The position numbers and the translations under genes were made by a program. Positions 10,525-22,718 of a stretch of 42,336 nucleotides of DNA are shown one piece after another (positions within the stretch are counted from its first letter, which is position 1; the number at the start of each line of letters is the position of its first letter). This stretch comes from Pelomyxa schiedti (taxonomy: Eukaryota > Evosea > Pelobiontida > Pelomyxidae). The DNA is taken from assembly GCA_020536535.1 (NCBI GenBank), contig JAHLWZ010000664.1:6203-48538 (forward strand). The letters are read 5' to 3'. Below the pieces are notes generated by a model. It was not told where the DNA came from, did not search any database, and saw only the letters and a program-made list of their open reading frames with translations.

Positions 10525-11598
10525 ATGGACACGCTCGACACCCCGCCACTCCAACGATCACAAAACGTTGCGTGGGCGCGAGACCAATTTGTGGCGTTGT
10601 GCGCTGGTGGAATTGTGGGACGGTGCGCGTCCACGTCCCCGTTGCGAGTGCTGTCCCCCGACCTTCTCTGCCACGAGATCGGTCGGAATTGGGCTATGGG
10701 AGCTGCCAGGAACGCCGTGGTCAGTGTTGACAACAAGTCCCAGACCGACCACAGCAAACCCCGACGGATGTGGTGGTTCGTCAGCGTGTCGCACACACTG
10801 GGCGTTGTTGCAATAGACGCGGAGACGAGGCCTGGATGCGACCCCAGAGCCATAATTGGGTGGGTTGACAGGACCCACATGGTGGTCCATGCGCCGTCGT
10901 ACCCGTTCATTGTTGACTTGGATACCCTGTGGGTGGTGGCCCACCTTACACCCCTACGTAGAGATGATCCGATGGACGACAGTGATGGCTGCGCTTATGG
11001 CGCCGGGGTCCGCATTGTGAACACCGCTGTCGTGTCAGTGCTGAAGGGAGCTGAGGATGTGTTGTGGTTTGTTGACTTGGAGAAAACCCACCAACAGGGT
11101 GTGTTTGTCATCACTGAGGAGTTGCACAACACGGAATGCGGGGGCATTTACTGGTCCGCAGAGCATGGTTTCATTGCTGCCATCGAGGATCGTGGAAAGG
11201 GTTATCAGATTATTGCCCTGGCCACACGCCAAGTGCTGCGGCATTGCACTGGTACCCCAATCAAAGTGGATGACGGCCACTTTCGGCTGTCAGATTCTGA
11301 CGAGCGAAGGTTGCAAGTGTTTTCCTTGACTGACTGTGGGTCTCCCTGCTGTGAGTTCGACACTTCCAGATGTGTTGCCACTGTGGTGTCAAATGGCCTC
11401 ATGCTCCGACACATAGATGAAAGTTTAGTACCCCTCGCCAATGATGCACACCCCCAGCCCATCGTAAAGAAGGTAGCCCTCAAAACAGATGAACACATTG
11501 AACTGGCTGATGCAGTCACTGGTTGTTTGCTGTGGCGTCAGCCTTTGCCTCCAGTTGATACCCCGTTCCACCACCGCATCACGTTCAGGCCTTTCTAA
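10525..11598 (+). CDS. Unrecognised propeller-like family protein, tandem paralogue B
   Basis: Single exon, 357 aa. The start is the first ATG in a frame that stays open further upstream, so a longer product cannot be excluded. It shares with its neighbours the N-terminal motif 'RDQFVALCAGGIVGRC' followed by ASTSPLRVLSPDLL, then alternating short beta-strand-like segments ('SVSHTLGVVAIDAE', 'YPFIVDLDTLWVVAHL'). It closes with 'IELADAVTGCLLWRQPLPP', which parallels the end of paralogue A. It begins 202 bp after A stops, in the same orientation, consistent with tandem duplication. Divergence from A is high, so this duplication is old compared with the near-identical 67-bp repeat around A. Function unknown. 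Confidence 0.65.
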   Translation: MDTLDTPPLQRSQNVAWARDQFVALCAGGIVGRCASTSPLRVLSPDLLCHEIGRNWAMGAARNAVVSVDNKSQTDHSKPRRMWWFVSVSHTLGVVAIDAETRPGCDPRAIIGWVDRTHMVVHAPSYPFIVDLDTLWVVAHLTPLRRDDPMDDSDGCAYGAGVRIVNTAVVSVLKGAEDVLWFVDLEKTHQQGVFVITEELHNTECGGIYWSAEHGFIAAIEDRGKGYQIIALATRQVLRHCTGTPIKVDDGHFRLSDSDERRLQVFSLTDCGSPCCEFDTSRCVATVVSNGLMLRHIDESLVPLANDAHPQPIVKKVALKTDEHIELADAVTGCLLWRQPLPPVDTPFHHRITFRPF

Positions 11599-11904
11599 AC
11601 TCCATATAATGGAGTACTTAGTACACTTGTTTCACGTGCTTAGGTATCACTGTTTAATTGCTTCCTCCTCACACAACAACAATAGATCTCACTCATTGTT
11701 TTTTGAATCAGGATCGGCGGTTGGGGCTGTATTGCCTACAACATTCCTTACCGTTTGTTTATTTTTCTCTTGATCAGATAAGCACAGCCTCTTCTGGTGT
11801 GTCGATTGGTGTCTTCGATCCAATGAGCCGCGAAATCTTGAAAGTTCCTTCCAAGAGTTCACAGAAAACTGTTTCATCAACCGAATCATCGCTACGTTTG
11901 ACCA
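11599..11904 (+). other. Spacer between tandem paralogues B and C
   Basis: 306 bp. The segment 11774-11951 has an open frame reading 'SIGVFDPMSREILKVPS', which looks like a propeller-blade fragment of the same family. It runs into the start of paralogue C in another frame, so it may be a decayed copy or a spliced leader exon. Nothing firmer can be said. Confidence 0.35.
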
Positions 11905-13556
11905 ATGACGACACCCACATCGGAACCGCCATCCCGCAATGCGGTATGTGATGGCGATCCAACAATGACTGCTACAGCAAGTGCTAGTAATGGGTGGGGA
12001 CGGTACCTTAGAATGGGACTGCCCATTCCAACTGTTTTGGAAACCAGGCTATGGTCATCACTGCCTTCACTGAAATCTACTACTACTGGTAGTATTGGGG
12101 CAGCACCACCAACTCATAAGCGTAGCCCTGCCGTTATAGTTACTATTCCTGAAAAGAATTCTGCTGCCCAAAATAAGAGCACCACTACCACTACTAGTAG
12201 TTCTTCACAGCCACAATTTGATTGCACAAACGACGTTGTTTCGGCACTACGGAAAAGCGCTGATTTGGCGAAGGGCACTGATTCTACACTGGTTTGGAGG
12301 GACCAAATGTTGGCGCTGTGCTGCTGTATGCACCCCAGGGTTGGTGCCAATTCAACGCCGGTAAGGGCCCTGATTATGGGCATAGAATGCTGTGGACTTG
12401 GGAACGTGGCCGAGATAGTGAAGGCTGTAGGGGCACTGCTCAAGCCGCCGGCAACTGTGTTCGTTGCTGGGTTTTCTGGAGACAGTACTGGAGGGTGGTG
12501 TGCACTGCGGATAGATGGATGTGTTTCCAGACTTGCACACAGGGAACTGCACTCCCATTCTAAAGTGTTGGGAAGTATCTCCGGGAGACTAATGGTACTG
12601 CAGGACGAGGGAGGCATTGGGATATGGGATTTGGTAACTGGACAAATGTGTCCTGCGATGAGCGGGTATCCGCAACTTAACTATCTCTACGATGCTGCGT
12701 TATGGCTACCCTCCGACCTCAATTCCTGTATTGTACACATTTTGATAACTTCCACTAAAACCGGAAAGGTGGAAGACTGGTTATTTGTGGGGATAAGGAC
12801 GTACAGCAAATACATGTATGCACCTTCCTGGGGTCTTGCGTGTTTGCTTCTTTGCCGAGACCTACAAGTGAAGCTTGCTATGTAGCGTGGATGAACGCAA
12901 ATGCCTTTGTATGTGTAACCGAAACCGAGATTGCACTTTGTAAACTCAAACAAAATTGGGCTAGTTCCTCAATACTAAATACTACGTCGCCAAATGTGTA
13001 TATCAGACAATTTATGCCATATGATATGCGCCGGCACCCTTCAATACACCCACTCGCAATACTCTCTGGTTCTACTACACTATCCTTAGCGGTACTCTAC
13101 CGACAGTACCATCCACCACATATTGGAATGGGACGAGTCTACTTATTCACGGGGCTTCTTAATGAATCTGGCTCTGAAAAAATGCTACTAGCCGAGAGCG
13201 TTGACACCATTGCTTCCTACAATGGCCGCGTTATAGCCCATATACAACAGACCACAAAAGCACTCAAGTCCCAAATTGCTGTATCTATATTCCCTACATG
13301 CAGTAACAATACCTTATTTATCCAACAGATTTTTGACGGGCGAACCGGCGATAGACTTATATCCGTTCTGAGTCCCCAGAGCATTGAACAACTATCAGTG
13401 TGCGGGAATGTACTTGCCGGTATTCACACCGGGAACATCACACTATGGAACCTCTCCACACTAAAAACAACCTTGAAAAAGAAGCAGCACAAGACTATCA
13501 GAATACAAAACATCAACCAGCACAATTTCTGCTTCTCCCTGGGTCCCATCCTTTAA
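11905..13556 (+). pseudogene. Propeller-like family paralogue C, interrupted by a frameshift
   Basis: Two overlapping frames together make one family member. The first (11905-12885) has a Thr/Ser-rich N-terminus, then 'WRDQMLALCCCMHPRVGANS' aligned with paralogue B, then blade-like repeats such as 'GGIGIWDLVTGQMCP'. The second frame, entered near 12845-12880, continues with 'EACYVAWMNANAFVCVTETE' and ends with 'NVLAGIHTGNITLWNLSTL'. The two frames overlap by ~45 bases. No credible GT-AG intron fits, because the only candidate is under 20 nt. A one-base indel, real or from sequencing, is the likely cause. If it is an error, the gene would encode about 550 residues. It is intron-poor like A and B. 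Confidence 0.6.
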
Positions 13557-13825
13557 CCCCATCTACAATAAAACAATCCTTGTATCCGTCCACAACAACA
13601 AACACCAACAACGACTCTTGTAGCCTAAGTCCCAGTCGCACAGATCGCGAAACAGATTCACCCATTAGCGGAACCGTGTGTGTCCTTTCGAAATTCCAAA
13701 AAAGTTTTTCGTTTCAAGGGAAAGCACGAAAGAAAGAGGGCAAAAATAAAACACACAAAAAAACACAAACCGAAGAGCAACACGCGTCGTGCGACACCCA
13801 AAAGGAGAAATTTTGAGTTGATAAA
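13557..13825. promoter_or_regulatory. Presumed promoter and leader of the alpha-actinin-like gene
   Basis: A-rich 269-bp stretch after paralogue C, with no gene. It ends in 'gagttgataaaatg', which contains the actinin start codon. It must carry the promoter of the long gene downstream; no specific motif is claimed. Confidence 0.35.
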
Positions 13826-16800
13826 ATGTCGTTGCACGATCGGTCTTGGATTGATATTCAGCGGAGGGTGCTTTTTTTTTCTTTTCTCTTTTTCTCTTTC
13901 TTCCCCTCGCGTTTTTGTTTGGGGATTTTTTTCCTTGTTCCAAGCGAGTATTCCTGTTTGACTCTTTTTTTTTTGTTTTAGACGTTCACCAAGTGGTTTA
14001 ATGCCCATTTGAAAAAAGCCGGTCACCGTGAGACTGTTGAGGACTTGTCCCGTGACTTGCAGGTTTGCTTCTTGTGATGTTTAAAGTAACATACGCGTGA
14101 TGTGTTTTCTGGAGAGCTCTGTCCAGGAATTCTTTGAGAAATTTAATTCTTGTTAGGATGGCAAACTTCTTCACAAATTGTTGGAGTCTATTAGCAACAC
14201 CAAACTGCCCAAAATCACAATGACTCCAAAGATGAGGATTCACCAAATTCAAAACTTGAACGTTTGTGTTACCTTCATTTCGTCCAAGGTTCGACTACAG
14301 GGAATTAGTGCTGAAGGTTTGGTTTTAGCCTTTAGAAGAGTACCATGTAATTCGTACAAGATATTTGTAACGGCGATATCAAGTTGATTCTTGGTATGAT
14401 TTGGATGATCATTCTGCGATTCGAAATTGCAGATATTTCCGTCGAAGGTCTGTCAACAGAACTAAATCAACTTTTTAATTCCTTCCAGATATGAATGCAA
14501 AGGAGGGTCTGTTGTATTGGTGCCAGAAGAAGACCGCTGGCTACCCAGGAGTTCATGTCAAGAGTTGTATCTCTTTCCCAGGATTGCACTACTAACAATT
14601 TCTCAGACTTCACCGACTCGTGGCAGGATGGTCTGGCGTTCTGTGCCTTGATCCACAAACATATGCCTACTGCACTCGATTTCTACGCGCAAAGCAAGGA
14701 GAAGCCGTTGGAAAATCTAGAACTGGCTTTCAGTGTTGCAGAGAAGCAACTTGGAATTCCCCGGTTCTTCGACCCTGAGGATATGAGTGTGTAGTGAAAA
14801 CCCTTCCATCAGCGTCTCATAAGCCTCAGTTGCTGCTGATGAACGATCTGTTATGACCTATCTCCTTCAATTTTTCCATCGATTTGCCGACACCCGAAAG
14901 GTACAACTTGTATGTAAGTTTACCTGAAATTGACCGCGACTTCTTCAGACCGAAGTTGCAGGCCGTCGTATTAGCAAACTTGTTGGACTTGTCCAAAGCA
15001 ACGATGAAATGAAGCAGGCCTATGTTGATAAGGCCACCTCCCTTAGCGCTTGGATGGACATCAAGATTCCCGAGTTGCTGGACCTGAACTTTGATAACAC
15101 ACTAGCAGGTATTGATCATGCAAATACTTTTTCATCTCACATCTTTAGGTGCAAATGGAAAGCAAGATGAAATGGTGTTGTACCAGAGTGGGGTCAAGCC
15201 AGAAAAAGCTGCAGAAAAGATGGCTGCTGAGGGTCTTTTTGGAAACTTGCAAGTTAAACTCCGCAACGCCGGGCGCCCAGAATACGTTCCCCCTGGAGGA
15301 CTTTCTCCATCAGATTTGGATGCCAAATGGCAAAAGCTTCTGGAAGCAGAAGCTCTTAAAGAGAAGGCTATCAGAGATGAAATTGCACGGTACATAACCA
15401 CAAACTTCTTCAACAACTTACCTCTGTAGACAAGAGAAAATAGAAGAACTGGTACGACTATTCCATGAAAAGAAATTGAAGCTCGATAAGTGGTCTGAAG
15501 AAAAGAAGACCTTCTTAGATCAGCGCCCAGTCATTGACACTCTTATCACTGCGCAGTCCCAAATCAAACTGTTAGACGGCTATGAGCAACAACACAAGTC
15601 GTCCTTGTCTAGGGTGGCTGAGTTGCATCAATTAGGCGATCAGATATGCCAGTTAGGTGCCAAAGTTGCACCAGAAATTACCCAACAAGTGGCTACAGTT
15701 GAGGCTACTTGGACTGATCTCTCCTCAAAGTGTGAGGAGAAGAAACAGTGGCTCAATGAAGAGCTCGAAAAGCAGGTTCGCCCCCCCCCCCCCCCCCCCC
15801 CATGTTCAATTCATTTATCCTTGACCATCACAAAAATCTTTTTAGAAACGAATGGAGGAACTAAGGAGACTCTTCGCCGAAAAGGTCAACTCCCTCAATA
15901 AGTGGTATCAGGATGAAATTGGTGCCATCGGCGATGCTGCGTTCGGAGATACTCTCGAGGAAGTTATAGCCTACAAAGAAAAGCTTGATCTTCAAGAGAT
16001 GCAGCTTCATGCTTCATCTTCAGAGAAGTATAACGAACTTGAGGCTATTGCCAACCAAATGAAAGAGATGGGCATTACCGAAAATAAATACACAATGTTA
16101 ACTCTTGACGATATGAAAGCGCAGGAGGTTAACATGAATGGGGCTCTTGCAAAACTCAAGGTTTCCACTTGGTTTATCTATTCAACAACTCAAAAAACCC
16201 ATAGGAAGCATACGAAGCGGAGTTAAAGCGACAAGAACTTATGGAGGAGAAGAGAAAGGAATTTGCAGCAGCAGCAAACAAATTTATGGAGTTTTTGGAC
16301 ACCCAAAAGAACACCATTGACGCTCTCAATGGTTTGACGTTACACATCAACGATTCTGTCTTACCCTTGTTTCAGGAGAACCGGATCCTCTCACGGAGGA
16401 GATTAAGAATCAATGGCAAGAAGCAGCACCCCAACAAGAGCAGCTTGATAATTTGGCAAGACTCTATCGTGAAGAGATTGCCATGCAAATCACCAGCAAT
16501 AAGTACACGCAGCACACTGTTGCCAGCTGCGCATCTGCAAGTGCCGTGTTTGACGCCTATGTACGCAATTACCTGTCGGCCCTTCAAGAGGAGAAGGCAC
16601 TGAAGATTGAGTTTGCTGAACGTGCTGCTAGGGTAATTGATATTGGCATATTTCTTGCGCCTAACAAGACTGTCTAGTTGAAAGCTTGGATAGTTGCAAC
16701 TGTGGAAAAACTGGGAGATCGTGCATTTGATAATACTCTGGCTGGTGCCAAATCTGCAATGGCTGTCTTTGGTGGATACCGAAGTGGGGAAAAGCCTCCC

Positions 16801-19800
16801 AAAACTGCCGAGTATAGTGCGGTGCTTACTTTGCACGCAACAATTGTGAAGCTTCTGAAGGATAGCCCACACCATCGACCCGAGTTCGTTCCTCCAGAGG
16901 GTTTGGCCCCCTCTGACCTCAAGCAACTCTGGATGAGTCTCGAAGAGGCTGAGACTAACCGTGAACAATTCCTAACTACGGAACTTAAGAGACAGGAACG
17001 ACTCAACAGCATCCAGCGTCTCTTCTTTGAAGAAGCCGGAGAACTTAGTGCCTGGGCTGAAGGGAAAAAGCATTACCTCGAAGTAGTTGTCGCAGTGGAC
17101 ACACTTATCAGTGCCCAAATACAGATGAATCTTATGGAAACGTATGAGGACGACTACAACGCATCGAAGAAGAAAGTTGAAGACTTACGAAAGAAGCATG
17201 ACGATCTGGTAGCAGATAACTTCTGCAAAACGGATGTGAGTGAAAATCAACTGTAAACTTGTTACAAACCATTACGCAGCTTGTCAAAGAGAAGATGGCA
17301 GCAATTGATGCATCTTGGGCCGAACTGGCCCAGCTTGCCGCTGACAAGAAAACCAAAATCGAAGAACAACTGAGCCTTGAACAGCGGAAGGAGGTTTCAA
17401 TAAAAGAAACAATTGAAGAGTGGTAACATAACTAAATAGGAACAACGACTTGACTTCGCCCTTCTAGCTAAAAACTTCAAGGAATGGGTTCTCCAGCAAT
17501 GCGACAAGGCAGCTGGTACAGAATTTGGAGAGGGTTTGAAAGCCGTTGAAGAATTTGCCAAAAAGCTTGAGCACAAAAACAAAAAAGTCAATGATGGTGC
17601 CAAGGAGAGATTGGAAGAAATTCATGAAAAACTACACTCTATGGAGGAATTGGGAGTTACAGACAACGTTCATACCTCCATAAAGAGTGAGGACATTACT
17701 GCTTTACATCAGAAATTGCAAACTGCTCTTGCAGATCGTGAGGCCAAGTAAGAGTTTGAGTCTTCTGAAAGGGGATTAACTGTTTTTAGGTACAATCAAG
17801 AATTAGCCAAACAGCAAGCAATGGAAAATAAAAGAATCGAGTTCGCAAATGCAGGGCTAGAGTTGGTGGCTTACCTTGTGAATGAACTTAAAGCTTTCGA
17901 CGAAATGAGGGGAGAACCCGAGCCCCTTACTGAAGAAATAAAGCTGAGGTACAACAATGGCGAAAAGGCTGCAGCAATGCTCGCTCATTGCAACGAAATT
18001 TACGCTGTAGCTTTAAGAATGGAAATCACAGAAAACAAGGTAAATACCCGTGAGTGTAATCTTGTTCTCATTTCATTTAGCACGCCAAGCACTCAGTTCA
18101 GTCATTAGCCAGACAAGTCAACGAGTACAACAAATTTGTGAACAATTTCCTATCTGAATTGGACAATGAAAAGAATGAGAAAGCACTCTACACCGAGAAA
18201 GCTACGAAGTTAGTTGAATGGGCCAAAACATCAATCGAAGAACTCGGTAGCCGAGCAATTGATAACACGCTCGCGGGGGCACAGGTTGTCCCTCCCACAG
18301 TTGCTAAGTTTCTAAGATCAAACTCAGAGTAAGATCGGCGAATCCGCTGAATGGAAATCTGCAGTTAAAGCCCCGAAAGTTGCAGAACGTACCAGTGTTG
18401 AAGTTATCTTTGCCAAGGTCAACTCTATTGTTACGGTAGGTTTCTTCCCTCCCTCTTCCAGCTCATTTACACATGCAAGGTGTCGCCGCACCATCGTCCC
18501 GAATTTAATCCCGCTGAAGAAATTTCTCCCGCCGGGATTGCTGCGGTATTTGAGAATTTGGCTCAAGCAGAGAAAGAGCGGGAGGAATTCCTCACTAAAG
18601 AGCTCGAAAGACAAGAACGCCTCACCCGTCTAGCACGTGACTTCAATCTTGCTGGCGAGGAACTAAAGTTGTAGCTCTTATGGATTTAAGTAACTCATTC
18701 GGTATATTTCAGGTCGTGGTGTCAGCAGAAGCAAGAGTATCTAGCCCATGCAGAGGTTGTGGATACTTTGGTCTCTTCCAAGATTCAACTGGACTTACTT
18801 CAAACATTCTCAACCGAATACGCCAACAGCAAGGTTGAAGAAGCCCTCTTTTCTGGAATAACTCACAGTTCCGCAGGCCCAATTAACCAGTCTAGCCGCT
18901 CAATGTGACGAACTCGCTCAAGGAAACTATTGTGAAATCGATACGATCAAGAAATCACTTGAAGAAATGACTGCATTATGGGAATCTCTCAAAGAAGGTG
19001 AGGCAAAGAAACGAGACGATCTCAAGAAAGATGAGGAGCGCGAAGAAAAGAAAGAAGAAGAAAGGAAGGTACTGTTTACACAACACTTTTTCTCTCTACT
19101 AACGGAACAAAGGCCTTTGCCAAGCTAGCCAGTGAATTCGACAGATGGGTTCGCGATGCTTGCGATAAGATTGCAAAGTATGCTTTTGGATCTTCACTTG
19201 AGGAAGTCCGCGCCTACGAATCGACGATGCAGGCCAATGACTCCGAACTCAAGGACGAGTGTGACAAAAGAATGAAAGCGATCAAAGAAGTCCAAGACAA
19301 GATGACGGTAACTTCACTTCCTCCTTGCAGGGTTCTTAACATGAGATCAGGAGCTTGCTGTCCAAGACAACGTGTACACATTACTCGGAATGAAGGAAAT
19401 GGACGACCTGGTACACAGAGTGGAGCTCAGCATCGAGAACCGCCACAATGCCTACAAGGTCGAACTGGATAGACAAGAAGAGATGGAAAAGACCAGAATT
19501 AAATTCGCTGAGCTCGTTACCCAATTCATTGAATGCCTCGACAAGGGCAAGGCTGCCATTGACGCCATCACTGGGGAACCAGAGCATAAAGAAGAAGAAA
19601 TAAAGCGCGTCTATGCTGGCGGAGACGAACAGCGAGCCAAATTGGCAGACTGTGTGCAGCTTGATGCTGTTGCCAAGGAACTCAAGATCATTGACAACAA
19701 GCACACTCAATTCACTCTCCCCATGCTCCGCGTCAAGATGGATAAGTACGAGAAGTACTTTGCCAACTCCATGGCCGCCGTCGAGCAAGAAAAGGTGATG

Positions 19801-21168
19801 AAGCAACGCAAACTGGAGAGGGAAGCAGAGTGGGCACTCAAGGAGAAGATCGAGAGTCTTAGAAACGAGTATCAGAACGAGGCCCAAACTCTCAACCAGT
19901 GGCTGGACGGCGTTCTGGAAGCGCTTGCTGGCACACCCAAGGTCAGCAGCGAGAAAGAAGTCGACGACCTTGCGGCACAGCTTACAGCAACCTCCCAGGA
20001 GGTACCTCAACAAAAGGCGTTGTACGACAAGGTTGAGGCACTGGTTGGACAGCTGAAGGAGGCGGGTGTCAATGCGGATGATTTGGGTCATGCACGTGTT
20101 ATTGAGAACTGGACCGCCTGCGGAGCAGCTATTGATGCTAGATCTCAGTGGCTCGCTAAAGAGAAACAAACTCAAATTACCCACTTCAAGCTTCGTACTC
20201 AATATGCTGAACTTGCTGCCTCATTCCACAAGTAAATTCCTTTTGATTTTACCGTTTTCCTACTAATTCATTAATAGCTGGATGGTTGAACAAAAATCTG
20301 TTGCTCTTTCCGGCGAATTGGAAGTGCAACTTCAGGCCAGTCTTTCACAGGAACAGGTACTCTCAACATGCTTCCTCCAGCTAGATTTTCACCTTTGACA
20401 GGCTGTGAGGACCAAGGGTGCTGAGTTTACCAAGCAAGCAGAAGCTCTGGACGCCTCCCTTGCAGAAGCCCACGTTGTTGGTAATCCACTTACCGTTCAC
20501 ACCACGAAGTCCCTTAAGGTCGAGCTGGAGCAGCTCTTGGATGTTTTGGTGAGTACTCTATTTTACACTCGATCAAAACCTTAACCTCTGTGCAGAGCAA
20601 GAGGAGGGACCTTTTGGAGCGCCAGATCAACTCCAAGAAATTCGGTGGAGTTTCTCCTGAAGAGCTTGAAGAAATGAGCGCTCTGTTCAAGCAATTTGAT
20701 AAGGAGCACACCGGTCAGCTCCGCACATACATGTTCAAGGGAATCATGAACGCCCTTGGCGAGGAAATGAGGTTTCTTTTCCCTTTCCTATTTGTTTTCC
20801 ATTCCATTCCTTCGTTCCACGCACCCGAACTATCACAATTCCACAAATTCCCTTCGATTCCCTTCCCTAATCTCGTACACAGTGACGACGAAATCAAGCG
20901 AGTGTTCGATTCCATTGATACCAACCACGACGGGTTCCTGAGCTTCGAGGAATTCACCACGTTCATGACCAAGCGCCGCACGGACACCGATTCCAAGGAG
21001 GAAATCATCGCGGCGTTCCGCGACATCACCAACGGCAAGGACTCCATCACCGTCAACGAGCTGTCATCGGTGATGCCACGCGAGCAGGCCGAGTGGCTGG
21101 GAAGCCACATGCCGCAGAAGGAGGGCGGGCTGGACTACACCGCTTGGGCTGACCAGGCTTTCATGTGA
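13826..21168 (+). CDS. Alpha-actinin-like F-actin crosslinker with three tandem rod modules
   Basis: Roughly 1,900-2,000 aa with more than 20 short introns. Exon 1 (MSLHDRSWIDIQRR, 13826-13867) and exon 2 ('TFTKWFNAHLKKAG') begin the tandem calponin-homology actin-binding domain. CH2 includes 'KEGLLYWCQKKTAGYPG' and 'FTDSWQDGLAFCALIHKH'. A rod then repeats one ~500-residue unit three times. Each unit has a 'DNTLAGA' element, an 'RPEF/YxP' element, a 'DTLIxAQ'-type element, an 'FGxxLEEV' element and a 'GEPxPLTEEIK'-type element. The C-terminus is calmodulin-like: degenerate EF1 (FDKEHTGQLRTY), canonical EF2 loop DTNHDGFLSFEE, then an EF3/4 region ending 'REQAEWLGSHMPQKEGGLDY'. Ordinary alpha-actinin has four spectrin repeats in ~900 aa. 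It should form long antiparallel crosslinks controlled by calcium. The stop is at 21166-21168. Confidence 0.9.
15781..15801 (+). repeat. Poly-C tract inside an actinin intron
   Basis: A run of 21 C just after the donor in the intron at 15775-15845. Flanking exons (EELEKQ / KRMEELRRLF) join in frame. Tract length is liable to sequencing error but has no coding effect. Confidence 0.9.
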
Positions 21169-21405
21169 GGAAAGCCTAATACTATGTGTATTGCTTCCCT
21201 CCCACTGGTCAGTGTTTGTGTTTTGTTAGTGTGGAATGGTGTTTGTGGACTACCATTCCCTCGTTGGTATTTCTTTTTAAGAAAATGAAATTAATGAAAG
21301 AATTTCTTCTTTTTCTTCATCAAGGGACAATTTATTTTAAAATACATTGGTCTCAGAACAAGAGGGACTTGGACTGTTGTTGGAGGTAAGTGTTATTGTT
21401 TACAA
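21169..21405. other. Convergent intergenic region, actinin and actin-like 3' ends
   Basis: 237 bp between convergent stop codons, AT-rich, with 3' UTRs of both genes presumed. No gene is seen. Confidence 0.4.
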
Positions 21406-22718
21406 TCAGGGATAGTTATGTGGACACTTTTTGTGGATGATGGAGGGGCCTTTTTCCGTGTAGTCGTCGTGGGATATCCATATTTGTTGGAATGTACAGA
21501 GGGATGTGATGATAGACCCACCAATCCAGCACAGGTACTTACGCTCTGGTGGTGTGAATACTTTAACCCTCAAGGCTGATGGTGCGAACTCAGCTACACC
21601 TTTCTGAAGGCGTTCTGATAGTCCCGGGAACATGGAATTTCCTCCGGATAGTACAATGTTACCATACAGGTCCCGGCGAATCCCAATATCGGCCTTGGCA
21701 ATTGAGGTGTAACAGGCTTCAGAGAATCCGGGTGATTCTCTGTGTACAAGAGAAGGCTGGAATAGGGCTTCAGGGCAGGTGAATCGCTCCTTCCCTAGGG
21801 TTACTGTATTGCCATCCGGTAATTGATAGGTCATATCGAGGCAATGGGGGGACTCGGTGGTCTTGTTCAATTCTGTTTGGAAATCTGCGGCAACGTAGCA
21901 TAGCTTCTGCTTGATGTCCCGCAGTACTTCATTATCAGCCGGAGTTGTAAAGGAATATCCGCGTTCAGTGAGCATCCTTAGCAAGTATTGAGATAAGTCG
22001 CAACCAGCAAGCTCCATCCTTGTAACGGTACCTTCGATCGCCTCACCCTCATAGATAGGTACAAAGTGCGTAATCCCTCCGCCGGTGTCCACAACAGTTC
22101 CAGTGGTTTTTCCAGAGGCGTAGAGTGCCAACACTGCCTGCCAAGTCAAATACAGTGCAGGTGCAGCGAACTTCTCGAACATAATCTGGGCAATCCTCTC
22201 CTTGTTCTCTTTTGGGCCCGGAGATTCCGCAATCAGTACAGGGTAATCCTCTGGTATCACATGCAGCTCGCTAGAGTAGATGTGTCGCCACAGATGTTCC
22301 ATGTCATCCCAACTGGTCACCATTCCTCGTTGAACTGGGTAGTTGAGAGTAAGGGTGGCTCTGTTTGACCAGGCCTCGTCCCCAGCATACACTGTCTTTG
22401 CACTACTTGTTGTAGGTATCCCCGAGTGTCCAACGACAGTCTTTCGTATCGTTCAAAACAGGTTACAATGCGTTATTAATATTTGTATCCATCAAAATTA
22501 TGTATTACTACACGAAAAACACAGAAACTGTAGAAGAAAAGAAAATAAAAATAAAAAAAAAGTAGAGAGAAACAGGTATCAGTTGGTACCGGGAAAACAC
22601 CCCTTGGTGCGTCGTCACCCGAGAAACCGGCCTTTGTTGTAGCTGAGCCATTGTCCACCACAATCCCACTTGGTCTCTGGTCCGAACTCCCACACTCCCA
22701 TTCTGACGACGCCGACAT
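21406..22718 (-). CDS. Divergent actin / actin-like protein
   Basis: Two exons (22718-22590, 22440-21406) give 387 aa aligned over the whole actin fold. P-loop 1 reads '[20 protein letters not shown]', keeping the Asp and Lys that contact ATP but changing the usual SGMC. '[18 protein letters not shown]' keeps the catalytic-site Gln. The second phosphate loop reads '[17 protein letters not shown]', whereas actins have DSGDG, so the Mg-coordinating Asp157 equivalent is Gly. The conserved region around His73 is replaced by '[20 protein letters not shown]'. The C-terminus 'GPSIIHKKC' is extended by four residues. It is closer to conventional actin than to most Arps, but loss of Asp157 suggests altered ATP handling. 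A divergent actin paralogue is the safest name. Confidence 0.88.

Noticed and set aside
19381-20202. 273-codon minus-strand open frame inside the actinin gene
   Set aside because: It is antisense to a strongly conserved spectrin-like coding segment; the Leu-rich composition is what Glu/Lys/Gln codons give on the other strand.
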